Numbered from the stretch's first letter, positions 1-7,672 are shown. The stretch: 32,979 bases of DNA from Nitrospira sp. (GCA_019636945.1 JAHBWO010000038.1:1-32979), one strand, 5' to 3'. The notes: generated from the sequence alone by a model not told the origin. Numbers and translations are program-made.

Positions 1-131
1 CCCAATTGTTTCCAGAGCTCCATCATGGCTTGCTCATCCATGGGCTTCTCGTGTTTCTTGTCCTTGGCAAGAGCAGGGGACACCATCAACGCAACACACA
101 ATGCGGTAGCGGTTATAGATAGGAAACGCAT
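1..131 (-). CDS. Secreted protein, DUF1579-like N-terminus (partial)
   Basis: Only the first 43 codons lie in the window; the gene runs off the left edge. The start at 131 follows a strong AAGGAGG ribosome site about five bases upstream. Residues 1-22 form a Sec signal peptide (MRFLSITATA, then a hydrophobic stretch ending SPALA), and the mature part begins with a charged lysine-rich segment. The following residues, MDEQAMMELWKQLG, resemble the short leader seen before DUF1579 domains, so that family is the best guess, but the domain itself is outside the window. The product should be exported to the periplasm. It is the most downstream member seen of the minus-strand accessory block. Family assignment is tentative; the reading frame and signal peptide are clear. 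Confidence 0.55.
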   Translation of the reverse strand, partial: MRFLSITATALCVALMVSPALAKDKKHEKPMDEQAMMELWKQL

Positions 132-195
132 AGGAGCCTCCTTGTGGTTGGGGAACGTGTGTAACATATGAGTTCTCTGCTATCAGGTGACCTGT

Positions 196-696
196 TCAAT
201 GACTATGTGAGCTTCGTCTTGCTGCCTCGATGGTAGCGACGTCGATCTTTTGCATGGTCATCATCGCATCGAACGCTCGTTTGGCCTCCTCGCCGCTTGT
301 AGCCATTGCTTCAATCAGCACCCGCGGTGTGATTTGCCAGGAGACGCCCCACTTGTCCTTGCATCAGCCACACTCACTTTCCTGGCCGCCATTCCCGACA
401 ATGGCGTTCCAGTAGCGGTCAGTCTCCTCCTGGTCGTCGGTCGCGATCTGGAACGAGAACGCTTCATTATGCTTAAAGGCGGGGCCGCCATTGAGACCGA
501 TGCAGGGGATACCGGCGACGGTGAAGTCCACCGTAATGACCTCGCCCGCCTTGGTGGAGGGGTTATCACTCGGGGCACGGTGGATCTTACCCACGGTGCT
601 ATCGGGAAAGGTCGCCGCGTAGAAACGTGCGGCTTCTTCGGCATCGTGGTCATACCACAGACAGATCGTATTCTTCGCAATCGTATACTTGCCCAT
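196..696 (-). pseudogene. PhnB-like VOC protein broken by in-frame TGA at a Trp position
   Basis: Codons 1-110 encode a PhnB/3-demethylubiquinone-methyltransferase-like VOC domain: CLWYD near residue 12, EEAARFY near 20, and GLNGGPAFK near 67-75. Codon 111 is TGA (plus strand 364-366). The same frame then continues without interruption through CKDKWGVSWQITPRVLIEAM and a helical tail to a stop at 196-198, giving the usual family length of about 166 residues. Relatives have CGWCKDKWG at this point, so the stop replaces a conserved tryptophan (TGG to TGA). The C-terminal part cannot start on its own from a good ribosome site. This is either a recent nonsense mutation or a sequencing error. Readthrough is conceivable but no signal for it was seen. 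It lies just downstream of a frameshifted DUF1801 gene. Confidence 0.8.
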
Positions 697-723
697 GTTG
701 ACGTCCTTCCTGTTGCACAGGCG

Positions 724-1108
724 CTACTTGTTCGTTCTGCCTGTTTCTGCTGAGTTCTCCTTCACCCTAAACTTCACGATCTGTTCGATCAAGGTATAGG
801 GAATGGGTTGGTCAAGCGGGAACTTTGCCGTCCCCTTCCCGTTGAGATATGGCGAGAGCACTTTCTGAAATTGTTTCCGAACAGTCGTCGTCATCGGATA
901 GATGCTGACATGTGCTTTAAATCCGGCGAAGTAGATCAATGGGGCCGTTTAGTTTTACCGCTGGGATCCCATAGCTGATTGTTTCTTTCGCAGTAGGTGC
1001 CGCCCGCTTGATCGTCGTCCGCATCTTCCGGAGACAAACCTGGACAGTGTCAGGAAACCCGGCGATGTAGGCGTCTACTGTCTTGGGCACAGCTCGTTGT
1101 ACATCCAT
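724..1108 (-). pseudogene. DUF1801 (YdhG-like) protein with one-base frameshift
   Basis: Two overlapping minus-strand frames join into one DUF1801 protein. The first runs from ATG at 1108 (GGAG eight bases upstream) through KTVDAYIAGFP and ETISYGIPAVKLNGP. The second carries LIYFAGFKAHVSIYP, KFPLDQPIPYTLI and IVKFRVKEN to the stop at 724. The switch is at the run GGCCCC near 940-950: removing one C restores a 127-residue protein of normal family length. DUF1801 proteins are small cytoplasmic proteins of unknown biochemical role, often found beside SRPBCC and VOC genes, as here. A homopolymer indel may be a real lesion or a consensus error. An upstream ATG at 1189 would overlap the preceding gene and adds residues that do not look like the family. 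Confidence 0.75.
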
Positions 1109-1166
1109 CGAGTGTACTCCACGAGAGAGCGTTCCTCGTGCTGATAGGTTCATCGTCGCTGCCGAG

Positions 1167-1613
1167 TTACTCCGGAATCTCAGCTTCAACGAGCTTCCCC
1201 AGTAAGATCAATGATTCCTGCCAGCCGAGGTAGCAGGCCTCGGGAGGAATCACAGCGGGGACGTTCTCTTGTACGATGTTCACGTTTGTTCCACACGATA
1301 CCTGTGTCAGAGTTACGGTCACGTGCATGTCGCCCGGAAGGTTGGGGTCATCAAACGCATCGGTGTAGCGGAGCCGTTGATGCGGCACAAGCTCAAGGTA
1401 CTTGCCACCGAATGAGTGGCTCTTGCCTGTTGTGAAATTGGTGAACGACATTCTGAACGTTCCTCCGACCCTTGCATCCATGTGGTGTACCTTGCCCGTA
1501 AAGCCATTGGGCGGTAACCATTTTGCCATAGCATCGGCATCGAGGAATGCACGATAGATGCGTTCAGGCGTTGCGCGAAACACACGGTGGAGGCGAATGG
1601 TATTGGTGCTCAT
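1167..1613 (-). CDS. SRPBCC (AHSA1-like) domain protein
   Basis: A 148-residue protein made of a single START/Bet v1-like fold of the AHSA1/CalC type. Diagnostic segments are TIRLHRVFRATPERIYRAF near the start, DADAMAKWLPP near residue 26, GGTFRMSF near 50 and the C-terminal GWQESLILLGKLVE. Such proteins are soluble, cytoplasmic, hydrophobic-cavity proteins; their ligands are mostly unknown, and no function beyond the fold is claimed. ATG at 1613 is preceded by AAAGGGGA at good spacing. The stop is about 60 bases before the frameshifted DUF1801 gene, so the two probably formed one transcript. Gene pairs of AHSA1, DUF1801 and PhnB-type VOC are common in bacterial accessory clusters. Confidence 0.85.
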   Translation of the reverse strand: MSTNTIRLHRVFRATPERIYRAFLDADAMAKWLPPNGFTGKVHHMDARVGGTFRMSFTNFTTGKSHSFGGKYLELVPHQRLRYTDAFDDPNLPGDMHVTVTLTQVSCGTNVNIVQENVPAVIPPEACYLGWQESLILLGKLVEAEIPE

Positions 1614-1759
1614 TATCGTTTCCCCTTTGTATGGTCGTAAACCTTTTCGGTGGCTTTATTTCGTCATGTGCGTAATCCGACTCTACCTGTTAGTTGAAGG
1701 AACTTGTGAAAATCGACAGCCTTAGGTCAGGGATCAGATGACGAGATCCGGCTCCCTGT

Positions 1760-2020
1760 TTACCCACCGCTCAGTGCGCAGACGATATGGACGTCATCAT
1801 CGTCGTGTAGCGGCTCGGTTAGGTGAAACGTCTGTCTGTCATTGACGAAGATTCTGATATGGGGACGAATGGCGTCCTGCTCGGTAATGATCCGAAAGCG
1901 GATGCCGGGGAATCGCTGGTCGAGCGCATCCAGTGCTTGGGCTAGCGTGGCTCCTCCCACCTCAACTTCGGTCTGTTGCCCGGTGTAGGAGCGGAGAGCC
2001 CCTGGGATGTGAATTCTCAT
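1760..2020 (-). CDS. MoaD/ThiS-family ubiquitin-like sulfur carrier
   Basis: An 86-residue beta-grasp protein ending in the Gly-Gly tail (CALSGG) required for adenylation and thiocarboxylation in MoaD/ThiS carriers. The internal IRIFVNDRQ and DDDDVHIVCALSGG segments fit the family, where the acidic loop precedes the last strand. ATG at 2020 overlaps the stop of the upstream propeller gene in an ATGA arrangement, implying translational coupling. No MoaE, ThiG or E1-like (MoeB/ThiF) gene is adjacent, so its partner enzyme must be encoded elsewhere. The stable pairing with an Asp-box propeller suggests a dedicated role different from bulk molybdopterin or thiamine synthesis; that is inference. 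Confidence 0.85.
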   Translation of the reverse strand: MRIHIPGALRSYTGQQTEVEVGGATLAQALDALDQRFPGIRFRIITEQDAIRPHIRIFVNDRQTFHLTEPLHDDDDVHIVCALSGG

Positions 2021-3174
2021 CGACCGCGGCCCGCCGCCTCGACCGAATAAATCTCAGGCAGATGTCTGGCGATGCAAGTCCAGGTCGATCCCTCGTTAAG
2101 ACTGGCCCAGATCTCTCCTTGTGTCGTTCCCAGGTAGAGGCCGACTGGATTGTGGGCATCGTTGGTCATGGCCTGCCGTTTCACGGTCCACCAGGCGTTC
2201 GAGCGGGGCAAGCCCTTGTCTTGGCGAATCCACTTGGTGCCGCCGTTGCGGGTGACATAGGCTGCTGGTTTTCCCTCGGGGCTTACGCGTGGCCACACGG
2301 TTGTGCCGTCCATCGGAAAGACCCAGGCCGTATCGGCATTGCGTGGATGGACGACCATGGGAAACCCGATATCGCCGACCTTCTTTGGCATGGTCTTTCC
2401 GATTCGCACCCATTTGGTAGAAGGACGGTCGATTCGATAGATGCCGCAGTGGTTCTGATGATAGAGCCGGTCCGGATTGCTGGGACAGAGCCGGATGCAG
2501 TGCGGATCGTGATAGGTAACGACGGACGCATCAAACCCTTCGACCGTCTCCATCCCTTTGATGAGGGGCGCGAAGGTCTTGCCGCCGTCGATCGATTCGT
2601 GGATGCCGCCGCCGGACATGCCAAAATACAGGTGCTTGGGGTCGCGCGGGTCTACGATGATCGAGTGCAACTTCGGGCCATCCGGTGTACCGTCCTGCAC
2701 GCTGCCCATCCATTCGATGTACTGGGGATCGTCGTTGATAGAGGAGAACGGTTTCCACGTTGCACCGCCGTCGTCCGATCGGAAGAGCCCCTGCGGCGAA
2801 GTGCCGGCATACCATGAGCCTGGCTCGTTTGCGTGGCAGGGAGTGAGCCAGAAGACATGTCCAACGGTGCGTCCCTTCTCACCTTCCGGACGTTTGCGGA
2901 AGGTCGGTGGTGCGGTGGATTCTTTCCAGGTCTTGCCTCTGTCAGTGGACCGAAAAATGGTCGGGCCCAAGTGTCCGGTGCTGGCGGCCATCAGGATCGT
3001 GCGCTTGTCTCGTGGATCGCAGACCATATGATGGATGATATGACCGAGATGGATCGGCGCAGACAGTTTCCAGGTTCGCCTGGTACGATCGCTCTTGAGG
3101 AGAAAAGCACCCTTCCGAGTGCCGATGAACAGGGTGATGGCGCCGTTGGTGATCGCGTTGGTCGAAGATGGCAT
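2017..3174 (-). CDS. Sialidase-like/sortilin-like Asp-box beta-propeller protein
   Basis: A 385-residue protein with at least five BNR/Asp-box motifs spread along it: STDRGKTW, SDDGGATW, SIDGGKTF, TRNGGTKW and SLNEGSTW. This indicates a bladed beta-propeller of the exo-sialidase/VPS10-like superfamily. No signal peptide is visible, so it is probably cytoplasmic, and the catalytic arginine triad of true sialidases cannot be confirmed; enzymatic activity should not be assumed. ATG at 3174 follows GAGGGAGG with six-base spacing. Its stop overlaps the start of the MoaD/ThiS-like gene (ATGA), so the two proteins are made together. The propeller is a plausible interaction scaffold for the small carrier. 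Confidence 0.85.
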   Translation of the reverse strand: MPSSTNAITNGAITLFIGTRKGAFLLKSDRTRRTWKLSAPIHLGHIIHHMVCDPRDKRTILMAASTGHLGPTIFRSTDRGKTWKESTAPPTFRKRPEGEKGRTVGHVFWLTPCHANEPGSWYAGTSPQGLFRSDDGGATWKPFSSINDDPQYIEWMGSVQDGTPDGPKLHSIIVDPRDPKHLYFGMSGGGIHESIDGGKTFAPLIKGMETVEGFDASVVTYHDPHCIRLCPSNPDRLYHQNHCGIYRIDRPSTKWVRIGKTMPKKVGDIGFPMVVHPRNADTAWVFPMDGTTVWPRVSPEGKPAAYVTRNGGTKWIRQDKGLPRSNAWWTVKRQAMTNDAHNPVGLYLGTTQGEIWASLNEGSTWTCIARHLPEIYSVEAAGRGR

Positions 3175-3316
3175 GCCCGGCCTCCCTCAGTTGATGACGT
3201 GACGGTTTGCAATGCGTTCAGCAGTTCATCTCGTCCCTCGGCCTAGCGATCATCCTGTTGGCCGCGTAGCGGTTGAGGATCTTTGAATGTCCGCTTTGTA
3301 CAGGTCAAGCAGGTGT

Positions 3317-4063
3317 TCATCCTACGAAGGGCCCTTTTCCTGCACCGCAACAGGATGTCGTTGAGCTGTCCTCGTAGCGATCATGATACCGAACCCACTC
3401 CATTGTGTGGTCGGGGTTCTCGTCCCGCCCTTTGGGAACGAGATCGAGCCAGTTGTACGTGCAGTTCAGCAAATCAAGTCCGCGACCATAGGTGGAGTAG
3501 GTGTGAAATACATCTTGACCTTGTCGATAGAAAAAGCTGGCGCCGGGCAACTCATTATCGATAAAGGGACCGGGGCGGTAGTTGTAGAGAACCTGTCCGG
3601 ATTCTTCATCCGTCTGCGTAAAGGATACGCCGAAGTCGAAGTTGAAATCTGACTCGAAGGATGACACCCAGCGAACATCCCATCCCATACGTGTCTTGAA
3701 ACGCTCGATCTGTGCCAGTGGCGCACGAGACGCCACCACAAAAGAGACATCCCGGTGGGCCAGATGAATGGGGATGCCTTGGAAGCCATCAGCCCAAAAG
3801 GAACAACTCTTACAACCCTGCTCCCAATCCGGGCCGAGCATAAAATGGTAGAGGGCAAGCTGGGTCTTACCACCGAAAAGATCGGCGAGACTCTGTTTGC
3901 CGGTTGAGGTCTCAAACGTATAACTCTTCTCGACCTTTCGCCAGGGCAGCGCGCGGATCTGCGCCGTCATGCCGTCTCTGAGCTTGGTAAATTCCTTCTC
4001 TTTCACGAGCAAAGCCTTGCGTGCCTTCAACCATTCGTCATGAGAAACGATTTGATGTTGCAT
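3317..4063 (-). CDS. DUF899 family thioredoxin-like protein
   Basis: A 248-residue protein matching the DUF899 layout: an N-terminal helical region with HDEWLKARKALLVKEKEFTKLRD, a central thioredoxin-like part with LADLFGGKTQLALYHFMLGP, then GCKSCSFWADGF carrying Cys84 and Cys87 in a CxxC pair. The C-terminal part has SFFYRQG, DVFHTYSTYGRG and WVRYHDRY. DUF899 proteins are cytoplasmic and presumed redox or peroxiredoxin-like, but their substrates are not established. ATG at 4063 follows AGGAGG with five-base spacing, inside a 19-bp gap after the SRPBCC gene, so the two are cotranscribed. The last dozen residues (TTSCCGAGKGPFVG) extend slightly past the usual family end. Confidence 0.87.
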   Translation of the reverse strand: MQHQIVSHDEWLKARKALLVKEKEFTKLRDGMTAQIRALPWRKVEKSYTFETSTGKQSLADLFGGKTQLALYHFMLGPDWEQGCKSCSFWADGFQGIPIHLAHRDVSFVVASRAPLAQIERFKTRMGWDVRWVSSFESDFNFDFGVSFTQTDEESGQVLYNYRPGPFIDNELPGASFFYRQGQDVFHTYSTYGRGLDLLNCTYNWLDLVPKGRDENPDHTMEWVRYHDRYEDSSTTSCCGAGKGPFVG

Positions 4064-4081
4064 ATGAGCCTCCTGAATAGA

Positions 4082-4612
4082 TCAACGGGACTCGGCCAAC
4101 GCTTTGAGGTTGGTCAGCCCATCCTCGAAATCTTTGCCGACCATCTTGTCCATGTTGCAGAAAAGACCCATCACTTTCATCATGAAGGGTTGTGGACCGT
4201 ACATGGCCCAGGTGAGTTGCGTCGAACCGCCATTGGGAGCCAAGGTAAACTCAGCAGTATTGTGCGCTTCGAACGGTTTGAGGAAATCCAACTGGATCAG
4301 AATCTTGGATGCAGGAACCGATTCGAGCAGTTCCATCCTTCCAGTGCCCACATCTTTATTGCCGTCCCATTCCAACACCGCGCCCTTACCCTGTGAGGCA
4401 CCACTATGAGTTTTCTTCATCGCCAGGTCCTTCTTTTCCCAAGGCGACCAGGATGTCCAAGTATGAAAGTCGTTGATGAGGGTGAAGACTGTTTCCGGCG
4501 ACGCTGCGATGGTTGCCGTTCGTTGAATGCGAAAGGTATCCGGCTTTGTTGCAGCATAGACCAGGATTGCTATCACCAGAACAATGGCTACGATGAGAAT
4601 AGTCGTTAGCAT
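4082..4612 (-). CDS. Membrane-anchored SRPBCC/polyketide-cyclase-like protein
   Basis: A 176-residue protein with one N-terminal transmembrane helix (residues 2-21, very rich in Ile, Val and Ala) followed by a START-like SRPBCC domain. Family features are IQRTATIAASPETVFTLIND, WTSWSPWEKKD, and the C-terminal NMDKMVGKDFEDGLTNLKAL. Similar membrane-anchored SRPBCC proteins are widespread and uncharacterised; the domain may face the cytoplasm or the periplasm. ATG at 4612 is preceded by GGAGAAGG. It forms a two-gene unit with the DUF899 gene. Upstream lies a degenerate YciI-like remnant that ends ten bases before this start. Confidence 0.83.
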   Translation of the reverse strand: MLTTILIVAIVLVIAILVYAATKPDTFRIQRTATIAASPETVFTLINDFHTWTSWSPWEKKDLAMKKTHSGASQGKGAVLEWDGNKDVGTGRMELLESVPASKILIQLDFLKPFEAHNTAEFTLAPNGGSTQLTWAMYGPQPFMMKVMGLFCNMDKMVGKDFEDGLTNLKALAESR

Positions 4613-4621
4613 GGCCTTCTC

Positions 4622-4744
4622 CTACTCCGTACGTGCTGAATGCTGAGGGCTGAAGTGGACAGACGGATTGGCATCGGGAGTCCGCTCATTTCTGCGTTTC
4701 AATTCCATCACTGCCGCATCTTTGGTGGCTTTCACGATGAGCAT
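4622..4744 (-). pseudogene. Remnant of YciI/DGPF-like gene N-terminus
   Basis: A 40-codon frame begins MLIVKATKDA. Reading upstream in frame gives ATA CGA ATC ATG, preceded by AAAGGAG at the normal distance from the ATA. YciI-family proteins often begin MRxMxIVKATKDSEAG, so an original ATG start has apparently become ATA and the rest of the domain, including the DGPF motif, is lost. The tail runs into a heptamer repeat region and stops ten bases before the SRPBCC start. Only about 12 residues support the family call, so a short genuine leader peptide cannot be excluded. Confidence 0.35.
4634..4654. repeat. Three-copy heptamer tandem repeat (TGCTGAR type)
   Basis: Three consecutive seven-base units read TGCTGAA, TGCTGAG, GGCTGAA on the plus strand. 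Such arrays expand and contract by slippage. This one sits in the 3' part of the YciI-like remnant, just upstream of the membrane SRPBCC gene. Confidence 0.5.
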
Positions 4745-4916
4745 GATTCGTATGATGATCTCCTTTTATGTTCGAATCTCTACCCTATTGTCGAACGGAG
4801 GCACCTGAAATCGACAGGCAGACTGTATCGAGCCAAGTATTTGTATTCTCAAGGCTTGTGTTCGGTCTCCGTCGCTGCTCTCCGCTGCCGATGCTGTTCG
4901 TTCATGCCAGGTATGG

Positions 4917-6032
4917 TTACTTTCCACATGACTCAGCATTTGATGGCAGCAGTGTATCAATGATGGCCTTGTTAAAGTGGTCGGGCTCCTCGAACGGTAT
5001 GTTATGGGCAGACTCTTCGAACCAGATAAGTCGCTTGCAGGGTGCACTCAGCCTTTCCAAATAACCGGCCGCGACCATTGATTCGGTAATTCGATCGTGT
5101 CGACCGAGTAAAAACACGACCGGGACCTCGACCCGTGTGACTTCCCGCTCTAAGTCCCGTGCAAGGAGCTCCAGCGTCATCGTATCCACCGATGTATGAA
5201 TACCCCGATGGATGGAGATGAGTTCCCATGGCGTGACAAGGCCGGTCACCATGGCTCGAAGGATCACGCAGAATTGGCAGGGCTTTTGGTGGAAGCTCCC
5301 TCCATACTTGTCTATGACACTCTCCATCGCCATCTGCTGGTCAGATGTCGAATAGGGTGGTGGTCCAAGTGTGCGCAGACGTGTCAGTATGGCGTCGTCC
5401 TGCTGAGCCGTGGCTGCGAATGAGGCGAATTCATGAGCCGTGTGCTGAGTCTTGAGCCATGAAACGATTTGGGCCACGCCAATGTAGGCAGAGACTTTTT
5501 CGGGGTGTTGTTGGCTATAGAGGAGCCCGAGCATCGACCCCCAGGAATGGCCAACCAAGATGATTTTGTTCTGGCCGAGTGTCTGTCTGAGATGGTCCAC
5601 GACGGCACCTAGATCAGCGAGATGGCGGGCGACCGTGAGCTGATGGGGATCGGCATCCGAATCGAACGAACGTCCGGCACCCCGTTGATCCCAGTAGACC
5701 ACGACGAAATGTCGTTCAAGTTCGCCGTTGAAGTAGCGGAACAGTGGTCGTTCCGCTCCGCCGGGACCGCCGTGTAGCCAAAGCAACACCGGTGCGCCCC
5801 GGTGTTCACCTCGGGTCTGCAGAAAGAGCTGTGCTCCGTCTACCGGGAGATATTCGGATTGTTGGATTGGGCCCGATGGAGGAGCTTCGGTGGCCTGCGT
5901 GCTTGCGCAGCTCGCCACAAGTAGGGAGAGTGTGAGTGCCAATGTACACCGGAACAGGGTCTGAGTCAGAGATACTATACGACTTGTGCTAGATACAAAG
6001 GGAATAAGCTGCTGCTCTGTTCTTTGGGTCAT
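4917..6032 (-). CDS. Alpha/beta-hydrolase lipoprotein, prolyl-iminopeptidase-like
   Basis: A 371-residue alpha/beta-hydrolase. The N-terminus is a lipoprotein signal with lipobox LVASC, Cys42 being the lipidation site, so it should be membrane-anchored in the periplasm or outer membrane. The HGGPGG oxyanion-hole motif (87-92), WDQRGAGRS (114-122), and nucleophile elbow GHSWGS (Ser163) are those of the proline iminopeptidase/epoxide hydrolase branch. Likely triad partners are Asp313 (GRHD) and His343 (SAHN). The substrate is unknown; peptide or ester hydrolysis would fit. ATG at 6032 follows AAGGAGAGG. The gene stands about 170 bp upstream of the YciI-like remnant and follows a GyrI-like gene by 39 bp, so cotranscription with the latter is likely. 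Confidence 0.87.
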   Translation of the reverse strand: MTQRTEQQLIPFVSSTSRIVSLTQTLFRCTLALTLSLLVASCASTQATEAPPSGPIQQSEYLPVDGAQLFLQTRGEHRGAPVLLWLHGGPGGAERPLFRYFNGELERHFVVVYWDQRGAGRSFDSDADPHQLTVARHLADLGAVVDHLRQTLGQNKIILVGHSWGSMLGLLYSQQHPEKVSAYIGVAQIVSWLKTQHTAHEFASFAATAQQDDAILTRLRTLGPPPYSTSDQQMAMESVIDKYGGSFHQKPCQFCVILRAMVTGLVTPWELISIHRGIHTSVDTMTLELLARDLEREVTRVEVPVVFLLGRHDRITESMVAAGYLERLSAPCKRLIWFEESAHNIPFEEPDHFNKAIIDTLLPSNAESCGK

Positions 6033-6071
6033 GGACCTCTCCTTCGGTAATCATGATGGTGTGAAGAGTCC

Positions 6072-6680
6072 TCATCGCATGGGCTGCCTGATGATGGTTT
6101 TCCATTTTGTGGGGTCAGCTTTCCGAATATCGCTCAAGTAAATTTCGTGATGTTTTCCCGTGGGTGTGCCTCGAGCGGCAATGAACTGATGCACCTTTTC
6201 GATGGTTGGCCCTTCCGCGGAAAACGGCCCAATGTGCAACACTTGCGCGCACAAGCCTTCTGCATAAGTCTCGATCCGCAATTGGCCGGCTGCTGGTAAG
6301 GCCTTCTTCCTTGTTATCTTTGCCATGGCCGTCTTGATGATCTCTTCAGAGACGAAAGAGGGCTGCATGATCATCATCGTCCATTTCCATTGGGCTCGGT
6401 TATTGGCGATGAAGTCGGATATATTGTCCGCCCACCAGAGCCCCTCGAGCGGCATGACGGCGTAGTCGATCTGTTGCCGCCCCTTCTTGACCATAAATTT
6501 CACGGTGTAAGACACGGAGAATAAAGCTTCGACCGCCTCGGCATATGCTCGCGAGGTGTTCGGGTCTCCTTGGCCGTCAATCATGAGGAACTGGAGTGAT
6601 GGCACGTCAACCTCAACGACTTGCTTGGCTGACGGTTGATAGAGATGATGTAGTTCCTTCTTGAGATCGATTTGTGTCAT
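6072..6680 (-). CDS. GyrI-like small-molecule-binding domain protein
   Basis: About 202 residues of the GyrI-like/SOUL-related fold often found alone or fused to AraC regulators. Supporting segments are LQFLMIDGQGDPN near residue 30, AVEALFSVSYTVKFMVKK, DYAVMPLEGLWW near 75, and GPFSAEGPTIEKVHQFI with GKHHEIYLSDIRK toward the end, typical of this subfamily. Such stand-alone proteins probably bind hydrophobic small molecules; no catalytic role is evident. The start at 6680 (MTQIDLKKEL) is chosen because GAGGAG lies just upstream; a start at 6713 would overlap the preceding gene. It is cytoplasmic and likely in one transcript with the hydrolase lipoprotein downstream. Confidence 0.85.
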   Translation of the reverse strand: MTQIDLKKELHHLYQPSAKQVVEVDVPSLQFLMIDGQGDPNTSRAYAEAVEALFSVSYTVKFMVKKGRQQIDYAVMPLEGLWWADNISDFIANNRAQWKWTMMIMQPSFVSEEIIKTAMAKITRKKALPAAGQLRIETYAEGLCAQVLHIGPFSAEGPTIEKVHQFIAARGTPTGKHHEIYLSDIRKADPTKWKTIIRQPMR

Positions 6681-6693
6681 GTCTGCTCTCCTC

Positions 6694-7119
6694 TCAGCGG
6701 ACAAACGGCACAAGATTGAATCCAGAGGGGCGATCCTGCTGATCCGTAAAGTCAGTGCGCTGGACCACCCAACTCGGAGAAAGCCGAATGTTCAGCCGGT
6801 GGAGGCGCATTCCCAATCCCTCGGTAATGACATCAGGCGTCACCGGGCTCCAGGGACTCGCCAGGCTCCCATAGTTGATTCGAGAGTATCGCGCATCGAG
6901 AAACCGATAGACGACGATGACTCCCGTCTCGGATTCTACGAGTTCATCGGGTGTGCCTAACTTGTCAATCACCTCAGCGAAGGTGGTTTGATCGGGACGG
7001 ATAAAGGCCACGTCCTCCATAGTAATGGGCTCGTTGACGCTGACACGGGCAAAATCCGCGAAACCACAGCCCTCGATCAGGACAAGCATCAGAAACAGGC
7101 TAAGGTGTGCATGACACAT
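6694..7119 (-). CDS. BamE/SmpA-like small lipoprotein (second of pair)
   Basis: The start at 7119 (MCHAHLSLFL) is chosen because GGGGAGGG lies eight bases upstream; longer starts at 7146 and 7161 lack such a site. The 141-residue product has a signal peptide ending in lipobox LIEGC (Cys18). The mature part contains RPDQTTFAEVIDKLGTPDEL, the helix-turn signature of SmpA/OmlA (BamE-like) domains, and then VVYRFLDARYSRINYG. Those domains usually sit in the outer membrane periplasmic leaflet; a role in beta-barrel assembly cannot be assumed for this divergent copy. It lies 23 bp after a paralogue of the same architecture, so the two probably arose by duplication and are cotranscribed. Confidence 0.72.
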   Translation of the reverse strand: MCHAHLSLFLMLVLIEGCGFADFARVSVNEPITMEDVAFIRPDQTTFAEVIDKLGTPDELVESETGVIVVYRFLDARYSRINYGSLASPWSPVTPDVITEGLGMRLHRLNIRLSPSWVVQRTDFTDQQDRPSGFNLVPFVR

Positions 7120-7142
7120 CCGAATCACCCTCCCCACAAGGC

Positions 7143-7562
7143 TCATTCGCCGAAGGGCCATGCCTGGAACGCTAATGTATCCGTCCGACGACCATAGAGC
7201 ACATCGTCGACGAGCCCATCGTGATTGATCAGTACATAGAGGTCGTCGCTCTTGATATTGAAACGCGAGAAGTTGACCAGTAAGAGCAGAAGACTGCTCG
7301 ACTTCAGGTCGTAATGGTAATACTGCAAGATTTCTTGTCCGTTTGCCTGGAGAATGCGGTCCGGCGCACCGATTCGAGCGACGACCTCAGCCCGTGTGGT
7401 CATTCCCTTCGTGAGGCTCGCAAGATCTTCTTGCTTAATCTTGTCTCCCAGTGTGGCTCGTCCGAATGCACAGCCTGGAACAACGATGAGTATAAGAATA
7501 GCCAGCAGGCCGAGCAGGCGGTTCTGTGTTGAGATCAACGGGGATGCAGCGGGGTAACTCAT
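7143..7562 (-). CDS. BamE/SmpA-like small lipoprotein (first of pair)
   Basis: About 139 residues starting at ATG 7562, preceded by AAAGGAG nine bases upstream; an ATG at 7592 would place that site inside the gene. A signal peptide with a strongly hydrophobic core (LLGLLAILILIVVPGC) ends at Cys31 as a lipobox. The following KQEDLASLTKGMTTRAEVV and ARIGAPDRIL are a clear SmpA/OmlA-type helix and turn, then QEILQYYHYDLK and DGLVDDVLYGRR strands. A four- or five-leucine run (SSSLLLLLVNF) in the middle is unusual for an exposed lipoprotein. It is predicted to be an inner or outer membrane lipoprotein, paralogous to the next gene. Confidence 0.75.
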   Translation of the reverse strand: MSYPAASPLISTQNRLLGLLAILILIVVPGCAFGRATLGDKIKQEDLASLTKGMTTRAEVVARIGAPDRILQANGQEILQYYHYDLKSSSLLLLLVNFSRFNIKSDDLYVLINHDGLVDDVLYGRRTDTLAFQAWPFGE

Positions 7563-7628
7563 CGCGTGCTCTCCTTTCTTTTTTCGTGACAAGAGAGAGC
7601 ATAGCGAAGGAGACAGTTCTCCATATTG

Positions 7629-7668
7629 AAAAAACCCGACATGGTGGGCCTGAGCACAAGGCTCGGTA
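7629..7668 (-). terminator. Possible terminator of the AraC gene
   Basis: Downstream of the AraC stop, the minus strand reads CCGAGC, a five-base loop, then GCTCAGG, followed by a C-rich spacer and six T residues (plus strand A7629-A7634). The stem has a bulge and the T run is some bases away, so this is only a possible terminator. Confidence 0.35.
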
Positions 7669-7672
7669 GCCG

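Noticed and set aside
1933-2817. 294-codon plus-strand frame opposite the Asp-box propeller gene
   Set aside because: A shadow of the propeller gene, which has clear motifs and a strong ribosome site.
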